From: an uncultured Anaerobiospirillum sp.
GTDB taxonomy: Bacteria > Pseudomonadota > Gammaproteobacteria > Enterobacterales > Succinivibrionaceae
DNA: 62,744 nt
Direction of reading: 5' to 3'
NCBI GenBank assembly: GCA_944390115.1
Contig: CALXOW010000013.1
Location: 1-62,744, forward strand
The notes beneath the pieces were generated by a model. The model did no database searches. It had not been told where the DNA came from and was given only the letters and a program-made list of their open reading frames with translations. The position numbers and the translations under genes are program-made. This document shows positions 48,698 to 58,330 of the stretch, one piece after another. Position 1 is the stretch's first letter, and each line of letters opens with the position of its first letter.

Positions 48698-49726
48698 CTA
48701 AAGCTCACGGCCGTTAGAGAGGGCAATGAGCTTATCTAAGGTCAGCTGGGCCGAACCTGAATCAATTAAGTTGGCCGCTTGGGCGATACCTTCCTGCCAT
48801 GAGGCGGCCTTGCCGTAGAGGTAGAGCGCAGCACCGGCGTTCATCAGAACGACCTCGCGCTTCGGGCCCTTTTCTTGACCGGCGAGAATGGCGCGCACGA
48901 TCGCAGCATTTTCCTCAGGGGTACCGCCGACTAAATCAGCTTTAGTGCAACGCGTTAAGCCAAAGTTCTCAGGGGCGACGGTGTAGGACTTGTACCAGCC
49001 ATCCTTGAACTCGCACACGGCGGTCTCAGCACTTAAGGAAATCTCATCTAACTTATCTAAGCCATAGACCACCATGCCGCGCTTGACGCCCAAGGTCATG
49101 AGTACTTGTGCTAAGGGCTCGACCAAGTAGCGGTCATAGACGCCCAAGAGCTGATAGCTTGGGGTTGCTGGATTGGTGAGCGGGCCTAAGATGTTAAACA
49201 CGGTGCGAAAGCCCAATTCCTTGCGGATCGCGCCGACATACTTCATGGCCTGGTGATAGTACTGGGCAAAGAAGAAGCAAAAGCCCACTTCATCGAGCAG
49301 CTTGATACACAGCTCTGGTTTTTGCTCAATCTGAACTCCCAAGGCCTCAAGGCAATCGGCGGTGCCGCACTTGGACGAAGCGGCGCGGTTGCCGTGCTTG
49401 GCCACCTTCATACCGCCGCTAGCGCACACGAGGGCCGTGGTAGTCGAGATATTGAAGCTGTGCGCGTTATCGCCGCCGGTGCCGACAATCTCAAACACCT
49501 CGTAAGGAGTCTTAACCTGCAGCGCATGCTCACGCATCGCAGCCGCCGAGCCTGCGATCTCATCGATAGTCTCGGCACGGGCGCTCTTAGTGGACATTGC
49601 CGCCAAGAAGGCCGCGTTTTGCGTCGGCGTAGTTTGGCCGGACATAATCTCGTTCATGACGGTGTAAGCTTCGTCGTAGGTCAAATCATTTTTCGTGACG
49701 AGCTTAACAATGGCTTCCTTAATCAT
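48698..49726 (-). CDS. trpD: Anthranilate phosphoribosyltransferase
   Basis: 342 aa. It transfers phosphoribose from PRPP to anthranilate. The PRPP loop [24 protein letters not shown] and the following [21 protein letters not shown] are intact. ATG with GGAG upstream. Not fused to trpG, which lies 100 bases upstream; that gap is the longest in the operon and has no obvious hairpin. Confidence 0.97.
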   Translation of the reverse strand: MIKEAIVKLVTKNDLTYDEAYTVMNEIMSGQTTPTQNAAFLAAMSTKSARAETIDEIAGSAAAMREHALQVKTPYEVFEIVGTGGDNAHSFNISTTTALVCASGGMKVAKHGNRAASSKCGTADCLEALGVQIEQKPELCIKLLDEVGFCFFFAQYYHQAMKYVGAIRKELGFRTVFNILGPLTNPATPSYQLLGVYDRYLVEPLAQVLMTLGVKRGMVVYGLDKLDEISLSAETAVCEFKDGWYKSYTVAPENFGLTRCTKADLVGGTPEENAAIVRAILAGQEKGPKREVVLMNAGAALYLYGKAASWQEGIAQAANLIDSGSAQLTLDKLIALSNGREL

Positions 49727-49826
49727 AGGGCTCTCCTAACTAACCAAAAGAAAACAGCGCTTGGAACCAGGGTCAGTTAGGGGCGCCAGCGCGCCGTGGC
49801 CGCGCCCATGCGATCAGTCAGGATGG

Positions 49827-50471
49827 TCATAGCGCCTCCGGCTTATGGTCGCCTAAGGCTTCAGGCTTGTGACCACCACTTGCTTGAACCGCAGCAGCGA
49901 TGTTCAGGAAGTTGCGCACCATGACCGCGCCTTGCGGGGTCAGGATCGACTCGGGGTGAAATTGCACTCCATACAAAGGCAAGGTGCGATGCTCTACGGC
50001 CATGATCACGCCATCGCAAGTCGTGGCCGTAACCTGTAAACAAGCAGGGACGGTACTTGGATCTACTGCCAGGGAGTGATAGCGCGCCACCGCAACCGGT
50101 GCAGTGAGCCCGCTAAATAAGGCACTTTTCTCCTGTAAGGTGATGTCACTTGACTTGCCGTGCATCAGATACGGCGCATAGGTGACCGTAGCGCCACAGG
50201 CCGCCGCTAAGGCCTGATGGCCTAGGCACACGCCCAGTAAAGCTGGGCAAGCATTGCGCTCCAGCAAGGTCTTAAGCAGCGGCAGGCAGATGCCCGCGTC
50301 CTCAGGACGTCCAGGACCAGGTGAGAGCACAATAGCTGAAGGCTGTAAGGCCAAGAGCTCAGCGACACTCAAGGCGTCATTGCGCACGACCTTTAAGTCG
50401 GGGCAAATGCTGCCGATGAGTTGATAGAGGTTGTAGGAAAAGGAATCGTAATTATCGATTAAGACCAACAT
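49827..50471 (-). CDS. trpG: Anthranilate synthase glutamine amidotransferase subunit
   Basis: 214 aa. It supplies ammonia to TrpE. Class I glutamine amidotransferase triad: Cys in GVCLGHQALA and His/Glu in YGVQFHPESI. The C-terminus carries a duplicated octapeptide (GGHKPEAL then GDHKPEAL), outside the normal fold. ATG with GGAGGTGC upstream, 12 bases after trpE. A role in folate (PabA-like sharing) is possible, but the operon position favours tryptophan. Confidence 0.96.
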   Translation of the reverse strand: MLVLIDNYDSFSYNLYQLIGSICPDLKVVRNDALSVAELLALQPSAIVLSPGPGRPEDAGICLPLLKTLLERNACPALLGVCLGHQALAAACGATVTYAPYLMHGKSSDITLQEKSALFSGLTAPVAVARYHSLAVDPSTVPACLQVTATTCDGVIMAVEHRTLPLYGVQFHPESILTPQGAVMVRNFLNIAAAVQASGGHKPEALGDHKPEAL

Positions 50472-50483
50472 CGCAGCACCTCC

Positions 50484-52193
50484 CTAAGCCAGACTTGGCG
50501 CAGCGCCCTGACTCTGCTGATCAGCCTGACTCTGCGCAGCAGCTTGGCTCTGCGCAGCAGCCTGGCTTTGCTGAGCAGCTTGGCTCTGCGCAGCAGCTTG
50601 GCTTTGCTTGAGCAGCGAACTGTGGGGATCGAGGGCACAAGCCTCGGTTAAAGCCGTCACCACCGCCTTAGCCTTATTGAGGCATTCTTGATATTCCTTG
50701 TGCGGTACCGAATCGGCCACAATGCCCGCTCCGCTTTGGATAAAGACTTGGCCGTCTTGCTTGAAGCACAGGCGAATGGCAATGCCCATATCCATATTGC
50801 CCGCAAGGTCGATATAGCCCACCGCGCCGCCATAGAGGCCACGCTTTTTGCCCTCAAGCTCGGTGATGATTTCAGCGGCGCGAATCTTAGGGGCGCCCGA
50901 CAAGGTCCCGGCCGGTAAAATGGCTTGCAGTGCCGCTAACGCATCACACGACGAGTCAAGTTGCGCGGTCACGGTGCTGCCTAAGTGCATGACATGGGAA
51001 AAGCGCAATACTTCAAGGTAGCGTTCGAGCTTGACCGAACCTAAGGCGGCGACCTTGCCTAAGTCATTGCGCCCTAAGTCCACCAGCATATTGTGCTCGC
51101 TGCGCTCTTTGTCATCGGCGAGCAGCTCTTGCTCTAAGCGCCGATCCTCGTCCTTGGTACGACCGCGCGACCGCGTACCGGCGAGCGGATAGGTGTGCAA
51201 GACGCCGTTTTTGAGACTGACCAAGGTCTCAGGGGAGGCACCTGCCACCTCAATGTCGGTACCGCCCAGGTAAAACATGTACGGCGATGGATTTAAGGTG
51301 CGCAGCAAGCGGTAGGTATCAAGTAACGAGCCCGCAAAAGGAGCACTCAAGCAATTGGAGAGCACCACCTGGAAGATATCGCCCTCATGGATATAGTGCT
51401 GGGCGCGCTCGACCATAGCGCAGTACTGTTCAGCGCTAAGGCGCGGCGTCAGTGGCCCTAAGAGCTGACCTGGGGTCGGGGCTCTGCGCGCAGGCGTATT
51501 GAGAATGGTGCACAGCTGCGTCAGCTTGCGCTCTGCGCCTTGATAGCCCAGCTCCAAGGCGGCAGGATCGGCACAAAGCGGCACATTGGCAATTAAGATG
51601 AGCTGCTGATGCAGATGGTCAAAGGCGATGACCTCGGTAAAGAGCATCAGATCGAAATCTTTAAACTGATGCGGATCAAAGTCAGCCACCGCCGCAGCGG
51701 CCTGACGCACCCGCTCCTCGCTATAGCCCAAATAATCGTAGGCAAAGTAGCCCACCAAGCCCCCGGTGAACGGCGGTAACAGCGGCAATACGGTGCGCGT
51801 AAGCTCCCCGGCGTCACAGAGCAATGACTCAAGCTCACTGCGGCTGGGGCTCTTAAATTGCGCCAAAACCTGACGCACTACGGCATTAGGATCACTCTTT
51901 TCCTCAGCTGCGACCTGCGCGTCTAGCTCGCCCTCACAAGTCAGTTGTCCCTCACGGCAGTGCAAATCTAAGCTCGGGTTAAAACCCAAAAAGGAATAGC
52001 GTCCGAAGTCCTCGGAGGTCACGACGGACTCAAAGAGGAAGCAATGCGCACTATGCTCCTTTAAGCGGCGCAGGGCTTCAATCGGCGTGCAGATATCTGA
52101 TAAGAGCGGCACCATGACCGGCATCACGGCATAGCGCCCTTGCGCCTTATGGGCAGCGGCTTTAACTTCAGCCATTGAGGGAAAGATGTGCAT
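50484..52193 (-). CDS. trpE: Anthranilate synthase component I with a Gln/Ala/Ser repeat tail
   Basis: 569 aa from ATG 52193 (AAGGT six bases upstream; an in-frame start at 52226 is less likely). It makes anthranilate from chorismate with TrpG. The Trp feedback-site CFLFESVVTSEDFGRYSFLG, the chorismate-binding GDIFQVVLSNCLS, LAGTRSRGRT, DLGRNDLGKVA and PAGTLSGAPKIRA are intact. After about residue 520 there is a tail of some 40 residues made of QSQAAA units encoded by an 18-bp repeat. First gene of the operon. I see no convincing trpL leader or attenuator upstream. Confidence 0.96.
   Translation of the reverse strand: MHIFPSMAEVKAAAHKAQGRYAVMPVMVPLLSDICTPIEALRRLKEHSAHCFLFESVVTSEDFGRYSFLGFNPSLDLHCREGQLTCEGELDAQVAAEEKSDPNAVVRQVLAQFKSPSRSELESLLCDAGELTRTVLPLLPPFTGGLVGYFAYDYLGYSEERVRQAAAAVADFDPHQFKDFDLMLFTEVIAFDHLHQQLILIANVPLCADPAALELGYQGAERKLTQLCTILNTPARRAPTPGQLLGPLTPRLSAEQYCAMVERAQHYIHEGDIFQVVLSNCLSAPFAGSLLDTYRLLRTLNPSPYMFYLGGTDIEVAGASPETLVSLKNGVLHTYPLAGTRSRGRTKDEDRRLEQELLADDKERSEHNMLVDLGRNDLGKVAALGSVKLERYLEVLRFSHVMHLGSTVTAQLDSSCDALAALQAILPAGTLSGAPKIRAAEIITELEGKKRGLYGGAVGYIDLAGNMDMGIAIRLCFKQDGQVFIQSGAGIVADSVPHKEYQECLNKAKAVVTALTEACALDPHSSLLKQSQAAAQSQAAQQSQAAAQSQAAAQSQADQQSQGAAPSLA
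50490..50614 (-). repeat. 18-bp in-frame tandem repeat at the trpE 3' end
   Basis: About six units of 18 bases, such as CTGCGCAGCAGCTTGGCT, encode QSQAAA/QSQADQ just before the stop. The DNA copies are nearly identical. Confidence 0.9.
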
Positions 52194-52800
52194 AGCTCTA
52201 CCTTCTATGCTCTGATCTCTCCTCAATCATGCGCCCACTCTTTTCTCTCAGAAACAAAAGCCCATAAATACGGACTTCTATCAGCACGTGGTCCCGCCAG
52301 CTCGGCGGGGCGCCACGCCCAAGTCGCAAGTGCCGTGCGCTCAAGCCCCCATAAGCCACATAGCCTCGGGACCGCGCGACGCACGATTAAGGAGAGAAAA
52401 GAGATAAATCACAAACAGTGGCGCTATCCTAGCAAAGTCCAAGAATGTGCTAAGCCTCTGCTCTCTAAGTAAGCACCAGCCCCCAATACCGGCGCCCGCC
52501 CCGTATCCCCTACTGCTTGCGATAAATAAAGGCTTGGTTAAGCTAAAGCCCCGATCCTGTGCCCCAAAACTGCTCCAAACGGTGCAAAAGCTTGCCCCAT
52601 CATGGGCCAATCATGCCCCGTCAACGCGGGTCGGCCGCGCGCGGGCCGACCACGGCGCTCATGTGGGCCGCGTGCTCATACGAGCAACGCAAAAAGGCCA
52701 AGCCCGCGCGTGTGCCCACACACGCTCAGACTCAGCCTTAGCCTTATAAGGAGCCAAGCTTAAGGCCTAGGCCCCAAGCCCGCTAGGAGTTGATGCAAGT
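52194..52800. promoter_or_regulatory. Region between enolase and trpE
   Basis: 607 bases. It should hold the trp promoter and the eno terminator. Visible structures: CCCGCC/GGCGGG near 52293-52310, the hairpin GGTCGGCC/GGCCGACC at 52629-52651, and GCGTGTG/CACACGC at 52708-52725. On the minus strand, CACATAG-type sequence near 52360 encodes at most Met-Trp-Leu-Met-Gly-Ala (one Trp), too weak for a trp leader peptide. No TrpR operator recognised. Confidence 0.45.
52691..52725 (-). terminator. Probable terminator of enolase
   Basis: GCGTGTG (52708-52714) and CACACGC (52719-52725) pair around CCCA. On the minus strand TTTTT follows ten bases later (52695-52691). It lies about 75 bases past the eno stop. 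Confidence 0.55.
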
Positions 52801-54150
<1,350 letters not shown>

Positions 54151-54169
54151 TCAGACCAACGGTTTTGCC

Positions 54170-54196
54170 GGATGGATGGATGGATGGATGGATGGA
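54170..54196. repeat. Tetranucleotide microsatellite in the enolase leader
   Basis: Six full GGAT units (54170-54193) plus GGA. It lies in the 5' untranslated region predicted from the eno promoter. Such tracts change length by slipped-strand mispairing. Confidence 0.95.
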
Positions 54197-54281
54197 GCAA
54201 AACCTCAAGTCGCACCCGTTAGGAAAGTCACTGAGCAAAAGTTAACTAAAGCTAACTTCAGTTACCCTTTGCTTATTGAAC

Positions 54282-54309
54282 ATTATACCCAACCCCCACT
54301 AGGATGCAA
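54282..54309 (-). promoter_or_regulatory. Sigma-70 promoter of enolase
   Basis: On the minus strand TTGCAT (54309-54304), a 16-base spacer and a perfect TATAAT (54287-54282). Transcription would begin near 54275, giving a leader of about 180 bases that includes the microsatellite and the T13 tract. The 6S promoter has the same TTGCAT-N16 layout. Confidence 0.8.
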
Positions 54310-54399
54310 GCCCCAACCTAAGCAAATTATCACTTGCTAAAAATTGGCAACAACAGCCGCACAAACCCATTAGATCTAGATGCCACGCAGAAAGTGCGC
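54310..54399. other. Short gap between the eno and flagellin promoters
   Basis: Ninety bases between divergent promoters; nothing else is visible. The interval from 54427 to 54658 is the flagellin leader and also has no credible gene. Confidence 0.4.
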
Positions 54400-54426
54400 T
54401 CAAGTCTGGGCCCTACCTGCCGTTAG
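54400..54426 (+). promoter_or_regulatory. FliA (sigma-28) promoter of the flagellin gene
   Basis: TCAAGTCT (54400-54407), an 11-base spacer and GCCGTTAG (54419-54426) match the sigma-28 consensus TAAAGTTT-N11-GCCGATAA, with two differences in each box. It lies 230 bases before the flagellin start. Confidence 0.75.
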
Positions 54427-54658
54427 ATAGAGCAGTATCACATGCTTAATGCATGGGACTGAGACAAGACCGCCAAGCCCCGTGCTGTGCTGGTCCTAAT
54501 ATTCAAAACAGCCCCCAAGACGTAAGGCCCCAAGCAGACGGCTCACGAGACAGCTCAAAAGACACGCTCAAGAGAGAAGCTCAAGAGACGCGCTGCCGCG
54601 ACCAAGATTGCGCCTCTAGGCTCGGGGAGCTCAGAAGAGAAGCAAGAAGGTCAAATCT

Positions 54659-55600
54659 ATGGCAGTGTACGTTAACACCAACGTCAGCTCACTTAACGGG
54701 CAACGCTATCTGCGCAATGTCCAGACTAGCCTCAATACCACCTACCAGCGCCTATCTTCGGGCCAGCGCATCAATTCGGCCAAAGATGACGCGGCCGGTT
54801 TGCAAATCGCCGATCGTCTCACCTCGCAGATCAATGGCTTAAATCAAGGCAATCGCAACGCCAATGACGGCCTTGCCTTAGCCCAGACCATTGAAGGCGG
54901 CTTAGACGAGATCATCAGTTTGCTCCAGCGCGGCCGCACCTTAGCGGTCCAGTCGGCGAACGGCACCTTAGGCAGTGAAGATCGCAAAGCGATCAGCGAC
55001 GAGATTTACTCGATTCAAGAGGAAATTCATCGCATTGGCGAGCAGACCACCTTCGGCGGCAAGCATATCTTGGTGGGCTTCAATGCCGGTGATTCGATCT
55101 ACAGCGGCCAGTCCGAGCACTTGACCGATGCTGCGGGCAATCAAGTCACCGACGGTGGCAAGCTCATTTTCCATGTCGGCGCCAATACCGATGATCGCAT
55201 CGAGACGGAAGTGCCAGCCTTTACTTGGAGTGCTATTGTCAACTATGCCTTAGATACCACTCCAGGCAATAGTGTCCTGTACCAACAACCTGGTACCTTT
55301 GTGGAGATCTTGACTCAGGATGATGCCAATCAAGCGATCAACGAGTTTGATACCTTGATTGCCTATGTCGATCACCACCGCGCCAACTTAGGTGCGATTC
55401 AAAACCGACTCGAGTCGACCATTCGCAATCAAGCCAACGTCTCAGCCAATAGCGCCGACGCCCGCTCGCGTATTCAAGATGCTGATTTTGCCGAAGAATC
55501 AGCCAATCTGTCGCAGCAGAGCATTATCCAGCAGGCGGCCACCTCGATGCTGATGCAAGCCAATACCCGCCCACAGCTGGCTTTATCGATGTTAGGATAA
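54659..55600 (+). CDS. Flagellin
   Basis: 313-aa flagellar filament protein. The N-terminal D0/D1 region is classic (VYVNTNVSSLNGQRYL, RLSSGQRINSAKDDAAGLQIADRL, NRNANDGLALAQTIEGGL). The C-terminal D1/D0 region is complete (NLGAIQNRLESTIRN, SRIQDADFAEESANLS, ATSMLMQANTRPQLALSML). The central variable domain is short (about 60 residues), so this is a compact flagellin. Start ATG with AAGAAGG eight bases upstream. Monocistronic, under a FliA-type promoter. Some motile relatives carry several flagellin genes, and this copy is away from any flagellar cluster in the window. Confidence 0.96.
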   Translation: MAVYVNTNVSSLNGQRYLRNVQTSLNTTYQRLSSGQRINSAKDDAAGLQIADRLTSQINGLNQGNRNANDGLALAQTIEGGLDEIISLLQRGRTLAVQSANGTLGSEDRKAISDEIYSIQEEIHRIGEQTTFGGKHILVGFNAGDSIYSGQSEHLTDAAGNQVTDGGKLIFHVGANTDDRIETEVPAFTWSAIVNYALDTTPGNSVLYQQPGTFVEILTQDDANQAINEFDTLIAYVDHHRANLGAIQNRLESTIRNQANVSANSADARSRIQDADFAEESANLSQQSIIQQAATSMLMQANTRPQLALSMLG

Positions 55601-55692
55601 GCCCAACAAAAAGGGCGTGCCGGAGCGCGCCCACTTAACTTCTATGCCAGGCAAGCCTCGTAAGACCTAACGCCTGCAAGACAAGGCGTAAT

Positions 55693-55708
55693 GCCTCAAA
55701 CGTGAGGC
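55693..55708. terminator. Small hairpin after flagellin
   Basis: GCCTCA (55693-55698) and TGAGGC (55703-55708) around AACG. No T-run. Confidence 0.45.
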
Positions 55709-55726
55709 TCAATGCCTTACCACACC

Positions 55727-55757
55727 AAGGCCTGCATGCCTCCCGCATGCGGGCCTT
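55727..55757. terminator. Hairpin between convergent flagellin and TerB-like genes
   Basis: AAGGCC-T-GCATGC pairs with GCATGC-G-GGCCTT across CTCCC. It probably ends transcription from both sides, though T-runs are absent. Confidence 0.6.
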
Positions 55758-55773
55758 GCGCTTATGATGCTGC

Positions 55774-57720
55774 CTACACCTTATGCATCATTGCGGCGCT
55801 CGGGCTGGCAGCTGAGCCGGTCTGACCTACGATGAGCTCATGGGCTCTGCGATCAAGACTGCGCCGCAGGGTTGGGTCGATGCCCAGGCACGCGGCCAGG
55901 GCCTCAAGATAGTTGCGCTCTAACATGCAGTTACCAGCTAGCAGCACGGCTGAGAGCAGATACATATCGATGCTCTCCTCTGGGAACTGAACACGCCGCG
56001 CCAAGAGCTCCGGATCTAAATCGATGGTGAGCATACGATCGAGCTCACCCCTGATTTCGTGAAGCTTGTCATTGAAAATCGCAGCACAAAACTCGAGCAA
56101 TGAGTCGTGCTCATCCTGCTCAATGCGGCCATCTACGCGCATGGCAAAGATCATGGTCTCAATTAAGAGCAGCGCCGTGTAGTAAAAGAGACTCTCTTGG
56201 CTCTGAGCCACCATGCCGTGCAGCTCGTGCTGCGCCGCCCGCCGCCGTTGCAGCCATTGGCGAAAGATGCCGTAGCCTAAGATCGCCGCCATCTGGTGCT
56301 GGCGATCGGCATGCTTAAAGCTCTCCGAGAAGTGCTCCGAGTGCAAGAAATAGGAGTTAAGACGCTGAGCTAAGTGCTCTTGCGGCACCGTACCCCAGGG
56401 CTCTAAGCTCTTAGAGTTGAGCTCATTTTTCCAGCGCACCGCCTGCAATACCGGGGTAGAGTTGACGCTACTGCATCCGGTCTCGCTTAAAGGGGCCGTA
56501 TCTAAGGCGGCAAAAGGTACACCCTGTTGTTTAATCCATTGGTCGTAAGTTAGGTCGTCGTCCATAAGCTTAGGTTCTACATCATAAGTAGTAAGGACAC
56601 TGGTGGTGGCACGGGCGGCAGGCTCGGGCTCTGACAGCGGAACGAGCTGCTCCATACTCATCATGCCACTTAAGGCCGAGGAAGCATCCGCCAAGGCTTT
56701 GCTCGAAAAGGCAGCTTTCACCGTGTGACGCACTAAGTCCTGCAGCCGACCTGCGCGCTTAGTACGTGCCTCCGTGACCTCGGCATCTACGATAGCATGA
56801 CTGCCTTGGCCCAAACCTAGGGCCTTAGCCTTCACCTGCTGCTCTAAGAGCGCAGGCTCCACCGTGACGGTCGTACTTGAGACCTTAGTCCCCACTTGAG
56901 CGACCTTGGTGCCCACGGTGGCGACTTTAGTTGCGACCTTAGTAGCTACTTTAGTTCCAACTTGGGCGCCGACGCTGGCCCCAACAATAGTTGCAGCGCC
57001 ATGAGCCAAGCTGGCAGCGTCTTGCACGATCGTCGCGGCCTTGCTGACCTTATCCTTGAGTACGGTAAGCGGCGTTTGCAAAAGCGCACTTAAGGCATCG
57101 TCCATCGAACCGGTACGACTTACGGCCACAGCTTGCACTGGGGTAGCCCACGGCTCATCCTCCGGCGGCATAACGATCGGACGCAGTCCCGGCTGACGCT
57201 GATTGACGCTGAGCTGATTGAATCCAGACTGCTCCTGATTGAAGCGCACCTGATACGGATTGCTTAAGGTTTCAGTCACAACTTGGGTGCGCTCAAGCTC
57301 CGAGAGCGGCGCCCGCTCCGCATTGCTCGGTGCTAAGGCGCTAGCTAAATCATCGCCCAGGGCCACAGCTAAGCCTAACTCGGACTGAACGCTCGCACGC
57401 AGCGGCTCATGAGACAGCTGAGCCGCGTTGAGCTGCTGGAACCCATTGTTTGGTTGAGCTTCATTGAAGGGCGGCGTTGCATTGAGGAGCTGTGCCTCAT
57501 TGAGGAGCTGCGATTTAGTGACAGGCAGCGGCTGCGTGATCGGGCCTTGCGCATAGCGCTGGGCTGGGGCAATCGAACCGAGCCAAGCAGGCTTAGAGCT
57601 CTCTGCGCTTGAGTCAGTAGGCGTAAGGGGGCGCTGCAGCGCATCCACCGGTACGCAAATCTCAGCACGCTTACGGCCCGCAGGGTCAGGGTCGTCCGCG
57701 CGATTAAGTTGAAGGATCAT
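55774..57720 (-). CDS. Protein with a C-terminal DUF533/TerB-like domain and a long disordered N-terminus
   Basis: 648 aa from ATG 57720, with AGGA nine bases upstream. The C-terminal 160 residues resemble the TerB-like fold of YebE/DUF533 proteins: YTALLLIETMIFAMRVDGRIEQDEHDSLLEF, DLDPELLARRVQFPEESIDMYLLSA and ERNYLEALAACLGIDPTLR. The first 450 residues are low complexity, with a Val-Thr-Lys-Val repeat block (about 270-300, ATKVATKVATVGTKVAQVG). YebE normally has an N-terminal membrane segment; none is seen here. Function unknown; TerB-type domains are linked to stress and tellurite resistance. Confidence 0.75.
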   Translation of the reverse strand: MILQLNRADDPDPAGRKRAEICVPVDALQRPLTPTDSSAESSKPAWLGSIAPAQRYAQGPITQPLPVTKSQLLNEAQLLNATPPFNEAQPNNGFQQLNAAQLSHEPLRASVQSELGLAVALGDDLASALAPSNAERAPLSELERTQVVTETLSNPYQVRFNQEQSGFNQLSVNQRQPGLRPIVMPPEDEPWATPVQAVAVSRTGSMDDALSALLQTPLTVLKDKVSKAATIVQDAASLAHGAATIVGASVGAQVGTKVATKVATKVATVGTKVAQVGTKVSSTTVTVEPALLEQQVKAKALGLGQGSHAIVDAEVTEARTKRAGRLQDLVRHTVKAAFSSKALADASSALSGMMSMEQLVPLSEPEPAARATTSVLTTYDVEPKLMDDDLTYDQWIKQQGVPFAALDTAPLSETGCSSVNSTPVLQAVRWKNELNSKSLEPWGTVPQEHLAQRLNSYFLHSEHFSESFKHADRQHQMAAILGYGIFRQWLQRRRAAQHELHGMVAQSQESLFYYTALLLIETMIFAMRVDGRIEQDEHDSLLEFCAAIFNDKLHEIRGELDRMLTIDLDPELLARRVQFPEESIDMYLLSAVLLAGNCMLERNYLEALAACLGIDPTLRRSLDRRAHELIVGQTGSAASPSAAMMHKV

Positions 57721-57878
57721 CAGTCGGCATCCTAAACAGTTGATTCCGACAAAGCTCAAGCAAGCTCAAGTTTTGCCAAAAATAAATTCACAGCCTTAAG
57801 CTGCTTGAGTTTTACAGGCTTACGCCTCGGCTCCAAGACCAATTTACTCCACCACAGTCTTGGAACTTATTGCTTTTG

Positions 57879-57899
57879 ACCTCCCACAGGAAAGGAGGT
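57879..57899. promoter_or_regulatory. Inverted repeat containing ribosome-site and anti-ribosome-site words
   Basis: ACCTCC (57879-57884) and GGAGGT (57894-57899) around CACAGGAAA. It lies about 160 bases upstream of the TerB-like gene, with no start codon at a suitable distance. Confidence 0.35.
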
Positions 57900-58078
57900 T
57901 CCATCAGTCAGATCTTGTTGGCTTTTATTATCAGCAAGCAGGCCCTGCCACAGGAACTGGCCACAGCAAGCTTCTGTTCTAATTAACGTCTGCACCACAA
58001 GCGCCCCTAAAGATACGCCAAAGTGATGGTTTTGTAGCTATGCATTTTTAATATTTGTGTCCCAGATCACGATCTTAG

Positions 58079-58094
58079 CCCAAAATATTTTGGG
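58079..58094. promoter_or_regulatory. 16-bp perfect palindrome
   Basis: CCCAAAATATTTTGGG, fully self-complementary, in the region between the TerB-like and GH36 genes. It could be a regulator site or an AT-rich cruciform. Confidence 0.5.
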
Positions 58095-58245
58095 CCTTTA
58101 CCCGCAAGCGCTCACAGTGTTAACGGCACTCGTGCTTTTTGCGTGCATTATAGCAAAAAAGCACGGTATGCGATCTGATGGTACAAGCGCCATCACTAGG
58201 GGCGCAGCGCGTGCACCGTGCCCGCGCCCAGCCCCGCAAAAGCGC

Positions 58246-58279
58246 GAAAAAAGCACGCTGCAAATACTGACAGCGTGCT
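58246..58279 (-). terminator. Terminator of the GH36 gene
   Basis: AGCACGCTG (58252-58260) and CAGCGTGCT (58271-58279) pair perfectly. On the minus strand TTTTT follows (58251-58247). Confidence 0.92.
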
Positions 58280-58330
58280 CGTTAGACAAAAAAGGACGAA
58301 CTTACGTCACTGACCCCAAAAAATCAGCAA

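Larger units (their letters stand above)
57721..58330. other. Intergenic region upstream of the TerB-like gene
   Basis: 610 bases with no credible gene. It holds three notable structures listed separately: ACCTCC/GGAGGT at 57879-57899, the palindrome at 58079-58094 and the GH36 terminator at 58246-58279. Confidence 0.5.

Noticed and set aside
52340-52480. trp leader peptide and attenuator
   Set aside because: The best short frame has a single Trp codon, and no terminator/antiterminator pair with a T-run precedes trpE.
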